In this document: piece by piece, positions 23,767 through 35,360 of the stretch
Numbering within the stretch: the first letter of the stretch is position 1
Layout: each line of letters begins with the position of its first letter
Source: Casuarina equisetifolia
Lineage: Eukaryota > Streptophyta > Magnoliopsida > Fagales > Casuarinaceae
DNA length: 64,000 nt
Direction: 5' to 3'
Assembly: GCA_028551475.1 (NCBI GenBank)
Contig: CM052362.1
Location: forward strand, 16,732,521 to 16,796,520
The notes under the pieces: model-generated
What the model was told of the DNA's origin: nothing
Seen by the model: the letters and a program-made list of their open reading frames with translations, nothing else
Databases searched by the model: none
Translations under genes and position numbers: made by a program

Positions 23767-26700
23767 CGCTCTAGAAGAACCAAGCGCGTACCACACGGTA
23801 CATCCGGAGCGTGACCCTCAGTCCAATTGGGAGGTGGATGTAGCCAAGAAACTTGAAGAGTATCTCTTGAAGATTTGTTCCGGCGAAATCCTCGACGACG
23901 GTCACGTTTCCGTCAATTTCGCTGAAGGTGGATACTTTTCTAATTTGTGCATTTTGAAATTTAACGAATTATAAAACATTTTGTGAATTTTTCTGAATTT
24001 CGTTTTATGGGAAACGCAGCTGCTTTGCTGCTTCAAGGTTCGGTTCAGGTCTATAGTCGGAAGGTTGAGTATCTCCACTCGTTGGTTTTGCGTGCTTTGG
24101 AATTCCTTTCTCAAAAGAGGTTCGCAATCTAGAGTTTCTCTCCCATTTTGGCGTTTACGTTGTATTTCCACTTCTGGAGTATAGGGAATGGATGTCAAGT
24201 GTTTATTTTTAATTTACGGGAGAATGCATAAAGAAAAGGGGATTCTTTCGATTGATTTCGTTGAGAGCAAAAAGGTCTCCTCAATAAAGGTTGTTTATGT
24301 GAACCAAAACTTCTTGTATGTCTGAAATTCGGTAGTTATATTTCTTTAGCGTTAGTTGCCATAGTCTTTACGGGAGTATGCTGCCCCAGATGACAATCGC
24401 TTCATTTTGGATGACTGACATTCAATCCAATCATTTGGCATAAAGAGACAATTTTATCGTGAATTGGTATTTGGCTGTTGGAGAATTTCGAGATTTAGAT
24501 AAAATAGAAAAATGTAGTGCAGTGAATCTGAATTATCTTTTAGACCGGTGACAGCTGAGATAATAATGCTTCGTTCATTTATACAACTCAAAATCTTAAA
24601 AGTCGTCTCCTTCATGTTTGTTCTCGAGGAAATATGGAATTCATACTTCTTGAGTTGATTCCATGAGTAAATAATTCGAACGTACGGAAGTTTTCAATAT
24701 ATCATGCCCCTTGAAAGAACTGGTTCTGTTTTTTTCTTGAACTGGTCGTTTTAGTGATCTCTGGGTAGGGACTGGGATCATTTTTCCCACTCTAATAGTG
24801 CTAAATGTATGCCAGAAGATTAGTTTGTTTCTCAGTTATGTTAGTTATGGCTTGAGTACGACTAATTGGAAACATTACCATCACCAAAGCTAGAAACTAG
24901 GGATATTGAAGAAGAAAACTACACAATAAACTTGTACTTTTGTGATTTGGTGGACAGTTCTGTTGAAAAATAGGTTCACTAGTCACTTAACATCTTTTAA
25001 TGAATTTGTACTGAAATTGTCTAATTGCCGTAGGTTGATTTAGATAAAAAGATTAGAAAGACAGATAAAATATGTGTAATGACATACAATATGATTCGGA
25101 ATTGTTCTCTGCTGCCTAGAACTCAACTTACGACAACTGTGCATTGAGCCAGGCTAATAGATATGGTATTGGTTTTGTTCTTATTTCTAAAGCAGGCAGC
25201 AAGATCAGTTAGAGGGCACACCAGGCCCCTGTGAACAAAGTGATTCCCGTGAAACTGCTGCCCCAGAAAGTGATTCTTTTTGGGGATTAGATGATGTCCC
25301 AGGTAGCACCATTAATTTGTACTTATCATGGTAAAGCACTATGGCAAACATCAACTGAATAATTCTTTTCATATGCAGTGGAAGCCAAGACTAGCTTAAA
25401 TAGTCCCACAAGCAAAGAGGCTTCTTTGAATCACTTAGTGAAGCCCCCTGCAAACCTAGTTGTTCTCGAAGGTGAATGCTTAGATACTGCTGCTGATGGC
25501 GGAGAATTAGAGTCATATCTGGTACCACAGTTGCATCCATTTACTAGTACATTGGTGTGTCTACCGCATAGGCGGACTAACTCTTGAATCATATGATGTG
25601 GTTGCAGTTGGCGACAAACAATCTTTACCAGGACTTTATTCTATTAGATCCAACTGATGCTATAGCAGTTGATGAATATCTGAAGGGGGATAAAGCTGGG
25701 AAAGGCCAGAATGGTACCCATAGACGAAGCTCAGCTCGCAAGAGCTTTCAATCTCCCTCAAGGCGTTCTGGGGGAACCGTACATAGGTCATCTCTTGGAA
25801 AGAGCCATGATGCTAAACTTAACCAATCTCCTTGGCCTCACTGCAGCTTTGATGTTCAGAATGACAATGTTAGGGCTGATCCTCCCGCCTTTGATAATTT
25901 TGCTAATAACTGTGGATTTGATATGGATGATCAATATTCAGAACCTGAGGAATTGAATGATTCAGATGATAATGATGACCCGTGGAAACCTTTGAATCCC
26001 CATGAACCTGGGAATTTGAAAGTGAAGCCTTTTCGAAAAGGTGGTTAAAGATATTTCTTTCTTTGGTTTTCTTTTTTGGTCCCTGGAAGTTCATATATGC
26101 ATCCTTTTATTCTTTTTCATCTTTTCTTTATTCCTAGCAGTAAAAGCTTCTAAAAGGAATGGGGTTAGTTCCACAAAGAAGGTCTCCATAACTACACTTT
26201 TTCCAATTGCAAAACTGCTTGGTACAATTAGTCCAGAGCTCTCGGAAATTTGGGAGACGAAACATCATACTTTTGAAAGACGAGGGGAGCCCCAGTCCCC
26301 TCCATTATATGAAAAGGTACTGTTCTTAAAAAATTTCTGTCTAAATTGTTCCTTTTGGTTGATAGTACCTGATATTCTGCCTGCAGCTGCGGCAATCACT
26401 TATTGGTGGAGGACAAGAAGCTTTCAGTGCTTTTTGGAATCAAGACGATGACAACGAGGAATGTGCACATAATAACGAAATCCCCGATTCTGAAGAACCT
26501 GATTTTGGCGTAGCAGAGGGTATGTACATGGATGAAGACGTACCTCTTCACTGCGATAAGGTTAGGCAGACTAGCAATATGATTGTGTTCCTTTATCTTT
26601 ATACAGCAGTAAATAAGAGGGATTTTGTTTGATTGTTCATTCCTTTATCTCTATTCAGCATGATGATACTGCTGCTCACTTTGCTACCAATGAAGCTTTT

Positions 26701-28380
26701 GGACATGAAGATCCAAATTCTCATGCAAACCTGGAAGATCTTTGTCGCTCTCACCTAGTAAGCACAGAGTTTGGGGACTTTCTTCTGAGATATACAGTTA
26801 ACTATTAAGCTGCATTTTCTTATAGCTAATATGGTAGTTTGGGGATCATCTGTCTCTTTATCACAAACTCTTGTTTAAGTCCTGTGGTCATCATGTGAAT
26901 ACTTGGGGGTTTCTCTGGCAAGTATTTAGAACCAATTGCACTATTCACAACTGGCCTAACTTTTTGGTTTGCCAGGTACCTTCAAAAGCTAAGTTCCCCT
27001 AGCGTGATGTGCATGTCTGTCATTTGCATCAATAGCTAGTAAATGACCAGTATGAGAGTCTCCTGCAAGATACAAGCACAGATAATTTTCCGTTCTCTTT
27101 TGGTGGTTAGTTTATAGGTGTTTGGTCCATTGCAATATATATTCCAGGAGTTTTTGGAATTTTAATTTTGACACCTATGAACTTTGTCTTTTATTTCTAA
27201 CCTATTTTGAAAACTGAGCTAAAAACAATGATGTTAGAGATTCCAGGCATTCATTTGGATGATATCTGTGTTTATGATTTTTAATCAATTTTATGCTTTA
27301 ACCTCATTATTTTTCTTTGTTAACTGTCTTTCCCATGTAGGATGCTCTTCTAGCTAGTATAGCTGAGACTGAGAAGCAGTCTGACTTGGCTGCCCGGGTT
27401 TTGACATGGAAACAGAAAATTGAGGAGAGCTTGGAGGAACAAGTAAAATCTATTAGTTTTGGCTTCCCTTCTGTATCTCTCACATACAACTTGTTTCTTG
27501 ATCAATTGTGGCCAAGGCTTCCCCTAAAGGCCTCCCATCTAAGTTTATTTTAGTCATTTTAACTGAAAGAAACCTCTATTCCTGATAGGAATCACACTCT
27601 CCATTTGATATTCACGAGTACGGTGCAAGAATTCTAGGCAAACTATCCCTTGAAGCACACAATGAGGATACGGTTTCTTTTTCTGATGTGGTGAAAGGAC
27701 AAGAGAAATACGATGTGGCTCGAAGCTTTTCTGCACTTCTTCAACTGGTAATTTTCTAATTAACAAAAGAAAGAAGAGAATGATAATTCTGATTTCTGGA
27801 TAAATCTGGCTGATGTGCTTGGTATCTCTACCAGGGAATTGCTTCTAGATAAAAAGTGAATATCTATAGCATAAATCTTCAAACTGATGTTATATCATGT
27901 CTAAATTTATGGTACTCTTCTGTAATGGTGAAATGATACTAAAAGAATCATTCTGCTTGCCCTTGGGATAAATGGGAAGTTTTCATGCTATTTCAGGTCA
28001 ACAATGGAGACATTGATTTAGATAGAAGTAGGCCTGATGGCAATTCTGTCTGTTACACTGCTGTCAATCCCTTCCATGTTCGCCTCCTCCACTGTTCCAA
28101 GAATCGGAAGGAAACAAAAATTGGCATATCAAAAAAGAGGGAAAAATCTACAGCAGAAAGAGAATGTACTACAAGTAACAGGGACAAGTCTAGGAAGGTG
28201 AAATCTTCCGTTGTCGGTTCTTCTTCTAAGGAACATGGATCAAGAAAGATGATATCGCAACCTACTTGCAAATTTTCTGTGAAGCTAGGCACGATTGATG
28301 GTGTATGGTGCACTCCTGAAGGCAAGAGGAGACGAAGGTCAAGATTTATTGAGCCAGTTGACCTACATTCTTCCGGCTAA
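23759..28380 (+). CDS. CAPH2: Condensin-2 complex subunit H2 (kleisin beta)
   Basis: Eleven exons: 23759-23927, 24020-24119, 25196-25302, 25379-25521, 25608-26040, 26141-26316, 26387-26560, 26659-26757, 27341-27442, 27589-27747, 27997-28380. The frame closes cleanly and gives 681 residues, about the size of plant CAP-H2. It is the kleisin linking the SMC2/SMC4 heads and CAP-D3/CAP-G2 in condensin II, acting in the nucleus on chromosome compaction. The N-terminal segment (~1-95, [13 protein letters not shown]) matches the family N-domain that contacts SMC. A basic/acidic linker holds the conserved [12 protein letters not shown] box (~296-308). The C-terminal part (~470-600, [22 protein letters not shown]) is the winged-helix kleisin end. 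The last ~80 residues are lysine-rich with a probable nuclear signal (KRRRRSRF). Intron 2 is the longest (1,076 bp). Confidence 0.9.
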
Positions 28381-30801
28381 AATTGATAGCATAAAGAAAT
28401 TGACCACCCTTCTGTAATCACACAATCTCTTATTAGATGACTTAGGGCTATTTAAATTAACTTGTTGTTCTAGTTCTATATTTACCAACGACAATCAGCT
28501 GCTTCAATGTCTTCTTTTCTCGTTAAGCTTATAACGTTGAGATGTACTCGTAATTGTATATATCCTGTAACACCATGTATTTTTATGAAATGCGGAATAA
28601 TGATCTTAGTTTGTACTACATTATAATGAGAAATTGCACCAGCCCTCCTCCTAATTTTCATGTTTCCAGATGCCAATGTGGTTAAGTAACATCAAGGAAC
28701 TCCTTAACGGGTTCCACCTTTACATATGCTTCCTGTAATTTAATTACTTAGAAAAAGAGAAGGATTTGTTTGCCAGATCAGCGAGTTTGACTTGGATTCT
28801 AGTTTATCTACTCTGATACTCTGAGCCTGTTTAATGTCCACGCATATCTGCTGCCTTGTACACGTTACACTGATTGTGGTCCTCAAGTTCCCAATGGGGG
28901 GTTGGTTGATCAGGTCCGCCTTGATGACATTTAAGGTGGTGGTTATGCTGTTGTATTGGTCGCACATCCTGAGGTGGCTGTCCTCGATACTTTGAAAGGA
29001 ACATGGCAGTAGAGAAAATATGGAATGCTATTCATTAGTTTTGGATAATGATTGTACCTTTTCTTAATGGCGGTAGATAGTTAGTCACAGCGTTCATGTC
29101 TTACGCAATTTTTTCAACTCGGTTTTTTATTTGAAACCTGTGAAAAGTGAGGAAAGGATGTTGAAGTATATAATTTGTTTCCATTTTAAATACATGACTT
29201 GGGAATGCCGGCTTCAGGGAAAGACAGGAAGAGCTCGATGTCACTTTCCCAATCGACGAAAGATGTCAGACTTTTCAACTCAACGTTCAGATGCGGCTTG
29301 GTATATACGTTACGATTTCATGTCGAACACAGATTTCTTGTGTTCTGCAGAACTGAGAAAAGAGACACGGTAGAAAAGTCCAACCTAACTCCATAACTTT
29401 TAGATGACGAAGGAACCCGAAGTCTTTCAACCAACGTTGTTGCCAAAGACTTAAGCGCGTCTGAGACTGGCCCACCTCCCAAATTCTCTGCAAGCTTCGC
29501 CGTCTCGTTTACTGCACGTTGCAAATGGTCTAAACTTCAAAGTGTCTATATTCAGAATCAGCAAATTACGTGGTTGTGTTATTGATTATTTGGTGTACTT
29601 GCCCGACGTGTTACACATTTTCTGCTCGTTTAAGTCAAATTCACAGTTTCAGTTTGACTCACTCCCCTCCTTTTCATACACGTTGCTTACGCGAAAGAGT
29701 GTACAATTAAAGAAAGACCCCTTTGCGAGGAAAGAGACTGGAAGCCACCCCTTCATCAGCGTAGCAGGAGGCACATGGATCTCCGTGGAAGATGACGCCG
29801 CGGTGGTTGATTGGTGTAGATAAAATTTCTCTCCACAGTAGTACGAATAAGGAAAGCGTGTGCCCGAGGTTAAACTGGTGAAATGTTGTTTTCCAACAAG
29901 AGGCTAACCTAGTGAAGACAAACTAGGGAAAATTATTGGGCTTGGCCAGCTAAGCCAAACCAACGACACTTGCTATTAAGTCAACCGATCTCGTTCGCAT
30001 GGGGTTTAGGTAGCCTGGGCAGCGTGAGTTGAGCAGGTTGGGTTTTAGAATAGTTGAGTGGTTTCGTCCCGTGAACCGATCTTTAATGTCAGACGAAAGA
30101 ATCATATCCAACCTGATCATTTTGGCACTGATTTGACTCACTGATTGCCCAGTTTGGCTGGCTAAGAAAGTGACTATCACGTCCTCTTTGCTTGCTCAGA
30201 TTAAATTACACGATCTGAGTCGATAAACCCATCATGAATGGGGTTTACAGAGTTGGCAAAACAGGACACTTTGTGCCAAAACAGAACCCATGAGAGACAA
30301 CTGGCGGGGTCAACAAATTACAGTCTTGTTAATTATGTATTTTCCTCTCAATGATGCATTTGCGGAGGCAGGCTTTATTTTATGCAACCATATTTGTAAT
30401 CTTAATTATAGATTTTCCAATCATACAGAATATTCAACGAGGGTGACCCATAAAATATAGAAAGGTGCACATGAAACAACTCACTCCGCCCTGCATTTGG
30501 TCCGACAATCATGCATTCCGTCCAAGGACGGAATGGGCCAAAAATACTGTGTTGCTTTCCGTCCAAGGACGACGGGAAGAAAATATTTAATTAAATAACA
30601 TCGTGACTATACATATACAACCGCTTACATATTCTCAGTCAAACTAAGGTTGCGAGAGAAATCTATAATCAATAGAAAACTGCCACGTTACATCAGTAGT
30701 CCCCAGCACTACCTAGAGACTGCAGCTTCAGAGTCTGACAGTCGGCAGTCGCCGAATGTCCTGTCCCAAAACCTCGATTGACTCAACCAGCGTCTATCAA
30801 C
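28381..30801. other. Spacer between the convergent CAP-H2 and ATL genes
   Basis: CAP-H2 ends at 28380 and the ATL gene at 30802 on the other strand. No full gene is seen. Minus-strand fragments at 29190-29524 look faintly coding, and a near-perfect 22-bp palindrome lies at 30514-30535, with a second partial copy of its core at 30557-30571. Confidence 0.55.
30514..30535. repeat. Perfect 10-bp inverted repeat with 2-bp centre
   Basis: cattccgtcc, aa, then its exact complement. The core ttccgtccaaggacg recurs at 30557-30571. It lies ~270 bp past the ATL stop, so it could be in that gene's 3' end or be a remnant of an inverted-repeat element. Confidence 0.7.
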
Positions 30802-31686
30802 TCACTTTAACCCGCTGGGTCGTTCCGAGTCGGCATGAGTTTGCGGAGTCTCGTCGCTTCCGCGCTCAATATCTGACACGCTAGCTTTTCTGTCTCTGCT
30901 CAGAATCCGCGTAAGCGACAACATGCGGCTCATCGGCGACCTGAACCCGCCCTGACTGGCCGGCGAGTTGCAACCCGACTCGTCCCTGAAGTTCTCACTC
31001 CGTCTTGGTACCTCTATGGACACGCCCACGTGCTCCATCGCCTTCGTTCTGACTGCAATCGAGGAGGATGGCTGACCCGTTTGCTCGCCTTCTCGTTGAC
31101 AGTCCGAGCAGAAGGCGGAGCTCGAGCTAGGTTCGGTTCCAGACGGGTTGACCATGGAAATGACAAATTCAGTCGGGTTTTCGGGTACTGGGCAAGGCTC
31201 GACTGGGGTCCGGCAGAGCGGGCAGGTGGAGTGAGAATGGAACCACATGTCGATGCACTCTATGTGAAAGCTGTGGCCGCACTTGGGGAGAGTGCGACCC
31301 TTTTCGTTCTCCTCGAATTCGGAGAGGCAAACGGCGCAATCGGGAGCTGAGTCTGGGTGTGTCTCGGAGGAATAGACGAAGACCGGGATGGAATTAAGGA
31401 CGGAGGCGTCGAGGCCGCGCGTGGGAGCGGTGACAGTGGCATCGGGATTGGTGGGGTCGACGTAGAAGACAAGGTGGGTGCGGCGGCGATGGCGGAGCAT
31501 TTGGCGGCGGCGGGCACGGAGGAGGTACCAGCGCGTGTAGAGGTGGAGGCAGACGAGAAGTATGACCACGAAAAAGAGTACGACTATTGCTGTCAGCATT
31601 ATCTTTCCGCTCAGGTCGGTGTCCGGGGGACCTGCCCAGAGCGGGGTTCTCTGATCCTGTCCGTCGCCCATTGTGCCGTCGACCAT
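30802..31686 (-). CDS. RING-H2 finger E3 ubiquitin ligase, ATL2-like
   Basis: Intronless frame of 294 residues, as usual for the ATL family. There is one membrane helix at ~28-50, then a basic stretch and the family's GLD box (91-93). A canonical RING-H2 lies at 117-158 (C-x2-C-x15-C-x-H-x2-H-x2-C-x10-C-x2-C) with the invariant Trp in DMWFHSHSTC. The serine-rich tail is probably disordered. ATL proteins are membrane-anchored ubiquitin ligases, and ATL2 is induced by chitin elicitors. The N-terminus (GKIMLTAIVVLFFVVILLV) recalls ATL2/ATL3. I chose the ATG at 31686. The frame is open up to 31881, but that extension is encoded by the leader's CT and C homopolymer repeats and would vary with slippage. 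Confidence 0.92.
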   Translation of the reverse strand: MVDGTMGDGQDQRTPLWAGPPDTDLSGKIMLTAIVVLFFVVILLVCLHLYTRWYLLRARRRQMLRHRRRTHLVFYVDPTNPDATVTAPTRGLDASVLNSIPVFVYSSETHPDSAPDCAVCLSEFEENEKGRTLPKCGHSFHIECIDMWFHSHSTCPLCRTPVEPCPVPENPTEFVISMVNPSGTEPSSSSAFCSDCQREGEQTGQPSSSIAVRTKAMEHVGVSIEVPRRSENFRDESGCNSPASQGGFRSPMSRMLSLTRILSRDRKASVSDIERGSDETPQTHADSERPSGLK

Positions 31687-31731
31687 CGTGCACCGGTGAC
31701 GGGGGGAAGGGGAAGAGATATAGAGAGAAGT

Positions 31732-31788
31732 GGGGGGGGGGGGGGGGGGGGGGGGGGGGGAGAGAGAGAGAGAGAGAGAGAGGGGGGG
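31732..31788. repeat. G29-(AG)11-G7 repeat in the ATL 5' leader
   Basis: On the plus strand, 29 consecutive G (31732-31760) are followed by eleven AG units and about seven G. In the ATL transcript direction this is C-rich/CT-rich sequence 45-100 bases before the start codon. Such DNA can form G-quadruplex (plus) and i-motif (minus) structures and is prone to slippage and to sequencing error, so the exact length should not be trusted. Confidence 0.9.
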
Positions 31789-32611
31789 CGTTCGTTCCTG
31801 AAGCGAGAGTGGGAGAGAGAGAGGGTTTATATGATGGGTGAGGTTGAGAAGCAAGAGGCGGAAGGTTCTTGAGGGTTTCATAGTAGGTCTGTGGATTACA
31901 TTTTCTAACTCTCTTCCGCAATTACGGTCTAGAAGACGCCTGTGTTGACGCGGTTTTTCCCTTCCAAATCCCGCAACTACCCTTCCCCATTATTTCCGCT
32001 TTTTCGACTTATCACTCTTCATCCCTCTTTTGCTTACTCTCAGTTAACTAATTAAAATCATATTTTTCTTCATAAACTATCAAGATCATCTCATATAAAT
32101 ACTACGTTCGTAAACATTAAATGTCGATGGGATAAAACTTTTAAGATTTTGTTAAATAGATTTCAAAACCCAAATTTTGAATATCTTAATTTTTTCAAGT
32201 TGCCCATGTTTGACTCAAGAAGAAAAGTTAAATTTAAACTCACGTAGTTTATTTAGCGTTCCCACATAAGGCGGCTTGTTTGGTGTGAACGTAGCAGTCA
32301 AATTGGTCAAGAAAACCTCGTCATCGCGTCAGAGGCCCAACTGGGACACGGAAACTTGCAGCGTTTACATTTGTGGCCCACCTTTGTTGGACTGTTGACC
32401 CCAATCACCTATTGCAATTCCCCATCTTTCTGAAATTTCTTCTCCAGTTTTCTATATTGTTCCTTTTCTTTTTTTTTTTTCCAAAAGAAAAAAAGAAAGG
32501 AAGCAAACAACCTTTTAATATTAATAATTAAATAAATAAAGTGAAGAAATATAAACTGAGATGTGACCCTTTCCTTTTCTTTTTTTGGTCTGCCACAATT
32601 ATAATGAAGTA

Positions 32612-32666
32612 GGGGTGTCCTCTTACCTTAGTGGTAAGATAAGGAATCCTCAAGCTTAGACACCCC
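32612..32666 (+). repeat. Foldable segment, possibly SINE-derived
   Basis: Outer arms ggggtgtc (32612-32619) and gacacccc (32659-32666) are perfectly complementary. Inside, cttacctta and taagataag pair around gtgg with one mismatch. The inner part resembles a tRNA A-box (ttagtggtaag), so a SINE fragment is possible, but no clear B-box or tail is present. Confidence 0.35.
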
Positions 32667-33429
32667 CTTTCCTGTGATCTTGGTCTCATTTCATACCGAT
32701 GACCAACATGACATGGTTGAGCTGGTCACTCTGGTCACTCTGGTCACTCAGTGTCACTCAACCCATGCGGGATGCATGTGAGATTTTAATTCCCTTTTCT
32801 GGGTTCATAACTTCTAGCCTTTGTATTCATATATGTGGCTTTCACGTGAGGCTCATCGCTTTTGCTCAGCTCATCCACGGGCAAGAAATAATGTCTCCAT
32901 TCTCCACCAGAGCCTGGACTACCTCGTTTTCTTTCTTCGTTCATGCGAGAAAAGCAAGTACCCATTCAACGTCTGGGTTTTACTTCTAAAGGTTTAGAGA
33001 AGTGGTGTTTTGTTATCTAGTCGAGATAAGCTTCCGGGTGCTTCCGAAGTCCATTAGTCTGGGCTAATGCAGCGCAAATGGTCCAAAGCTGCATGCATTG
33101 CCTGCAGTTGGCCCATAAAAGAAAGCTCTTTCCTCGGCGTCCTTCTTCGTTGCCCGGTCTTCGGGGTATATGTCATTTATAATCAATCCCCATCGGAAGT
33201 CTAAAAGAAAATATAATAAATGCTGCCATGAGGGGCGCCTTTGAAGGACTACAATATGCAAAGCACATCTACGGCCATTTGCTTCTTGAGCCCCCAAAGC
33301 TTCTTTCCTACTTCCGCGCCTTGCTTGCTTTGCCTTGTCTCACTGTAAGTCTGCTTCTTGATTTACCAAACTGCCTCGATGGGGAAGCACTTTTGACTCA
33401 GAGACGAAGGAAATCCACTGCGAACGAGA

Positions 33430-34046
33430 ATGTCCAACAGGTCTCCTGTTTTTCCCATTCCAGAGCCACAGCACTTTAGCGACTATGGCTTTGACCCTCA
33501 AATTGACTATTTTCAGGTTCATCTCTTTCTTTCTTTTCCTTTTTGTGCGAATTCGTATGTCTTCTGTGTCTGAACAGTTTATTTCGTCGAAAGGTGTTGG
33601 AAGAGGCAAGGAAGCACAAGCGAGAGACAACAAGGTCCATAGACTCCATCCACTTCAAGCTCCAAAAACCCATTTCTAGAGACGAGTCTAAGAAGATCCA
33701 CAAGTCCAAAAAGAAGCGCTGGTGGAGAAGCGCTCTCCTTTTCTTCAAATGGAAGTGGAACCCTCGCCAGGGTCACCGCCGTGACCATCACGAGGATGTT
33801 CATCACGCCAGGGCTCGAGCCTTCAGGGCCTCCATATCAGGGCCTGTGTACTTAACGGAGAGCAGAAGTGGGTCTAGCACGCCTTATCGTTCTACCAGCC
33901 GGCCTTCCTCGGGTCCTCTCGCTGGTACATTGACCCCGCCGAGCAGGGATGATGTGGACATGCCTTATTTGAGCCTCAGAGAGCTTACCATGGAACAGCA
34001 GCAGGGGATCTCTACCTCCGCCATGCCGATATATTTGGTCACTTGA
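33430..34046 (+). CDS. Conserved plant protein of unknown function (179 aa)
   Basis: Two exons, 33430-33516 and 33594-34046, joined in phase 0 across a 77-bp intron, give 179 residues. The N-terminus is MSNRSPVFPIPEPQHFSDYG. A basic helix follows (VLEEARKHKRETTRSIDSI). Then comes a lysine/tryptophan-rich box (KSKKKRWWRSALLFFKWKW, ~69-87) and a Ser/Thr/Pro-rich region (SGPVYLTESRSGSSTPYRS). The C-terminus is a hydrophobic AMPIYLVT. I recall closely similar uncharacterised proteins across flowering plants with these same blocks, but no established function. The Trp/Phe-rich basic box could bind membrane or calmodulin; that is inference. The second exon alone can be misread as starting at an earlier ATG inside the intron. 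Confidence 0.8.
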
Positions 34047-35194
34047 AAAATCGGTGCTTGAAGCTCCCGTCTGTTTTAAGGCACCTTGTGAAGTTGATTT
34101 GTTATCCTTTCTTCCCCAAATCTCTGAAAAGTGGGCGTTTATGGCGTTTGGTTTGATCTAGTTTAGTGGGGAGCTCCTTTTGATCTTTCTTGTATCTAGG
34201 AACTGAAAAAGGTGTTTGATTCACTAGAGGAAGGGCAGGATCCTTCTTTTTGTGCTTGCTGCTCCCTTTTTCTTTTTGCTACTGTAAACTGATGAGCTCG
34301 TGATTTGACTAATACGAACCTCTGCACCTTACTTTTTTGTATACGTAGTATAAATAAAATGTTCACATGGTGGAAGCCGTTTGATACCACTGTTCCCTGG
34401 AGCATACGGGCATAAGATAATCAGAACTGTCGGTCACTCTTAATTTTCCTCGGTGTTTGGTAGATATCTATGAAATCTTTTAGGTTCAGTTTGTATTATA
34501 TCTTATTACACTGATATCTATGAGCATAAAAGGTGGTGGGTTGGTCTCCATTTATACTCGCACGGGCGTAGGTCCAACTTTTATAGCTGAGTCAAGGCAG
34601 ACATTGATGGCTTGGAAGAAGGGCCTGGTGGACCGTTACATGATCTTCTTCTCGGGCACCCTGATGCAGCACTTGTTCTGGGGAAATGTGGGTTGGGGCC
34701 CTAATGGCGACGCATCGCAAGGCGACCTGCAAACTGGAAGTTTTCGGGTACCAACGCTACTTAAAATCCCCAGTCAGTGGTCAGTTTCAGTGCAAGACTC
34801 CAAAAGAAGGAGCGGCCGCGTCACGTGCCCGGGGTGTCTCTCTTCATCTCTCTCATACGCTCCGCCCTGCGACCGCTCTGCTTTATTTTATCCTGCTGAC
34901 CGTCTCGTCTCTCACCACGCCAACGTGCTGCCGGAAGTTTATCCTTCCGACCGTGGACATTAAAAAAAAAAAAAAAAAAGAAGTTGGAAATGGGCCTTAA
35001 AAAATGCCACTGGGAATAAATAAAATAAGTGAGAAGGATACTTGGTTGGTTCATTTTTCGGTTCTGTGAAACACAAAGAATGTGTATCTTTTCTTGGGCC
35101 CTTGCCTCCTTACGTAGAATGGTTTTCCGGCTATTCTTTATCTGTGTATTCTTTTACTGGACGACAAAAAAGGAGGGCACTTTTTGCGTCGCAT

Positions 35195-35360
35195 TGTCGA
35201 GTTATCTTTTCAATATTTTCATGATTGGATGAAAGATTCTTTTCATATTCAATTGGTTGTCAAAAACATAATATTCTGCAAATCATTTAGATGTGATTTG
35301 CTTTTTTAAATAAAAAAATATTTATCTTATTATTCTGTATTTTTTTGTTTATTATTCCTT
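35195..35360 (+). repeat. Diverged direct repeat, left copy
   Basis: Aligns with 36558-36745: shared blocks include catgattg, aattctttt/agattctttt, ggttgtca, cataatattc and tattttgtat-like stretches in the same order. The pair brackets the gag-like frame. The ends do not clearly begin TG or end CA, so an LTR origin is only a possibility. Confidence 0.5.

Larger units (their letters stand above)
31687..33429. other. Divergent promoter region between ATL and the 33.4-kb gene
   Basis: About 1.7 kb shared upstream space. It contains the ATL leader repeats (31732-31788), a foldable 55-base segment at 32612-32666 and a three-unit 9-bp repeat at 32723-32749 (tggtcactc). An AT-rich stretch with long T/A runs lies at 32465-32500. 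No further gene was recognised. Confidence 0.6.

Noticed and set aside
31357-31872. 171-codon plus-strand frame opposite the ATL gene
   Set aside because: Antisense shadow of the ATL coding region and its G/AG repeats.
31687-31881. 65-residue N-terminal extension of the ATL protein
   Set aside because: Encoded by CT and C repeats of the leader; ATL proteins start shortly before the membrane helix.
32612-32666. A true tRNA gene
   Set aside because: The outer arms pair, but there is no anticodon arm or T-arm of normal form.
33543-33593. Alternative start of the 33.4-kb gene inside the second-exon frame
   Set aside because: The segment lies in the 77-bp intron; splicing at 33516/33594 gives the conserved N-terminus instead.
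34520-34963. 147-codon plus-strand frame
   Set aside because: No family resemblance and a competing frame is open over the same bases; it may be promoter-like GC-richer DNA.
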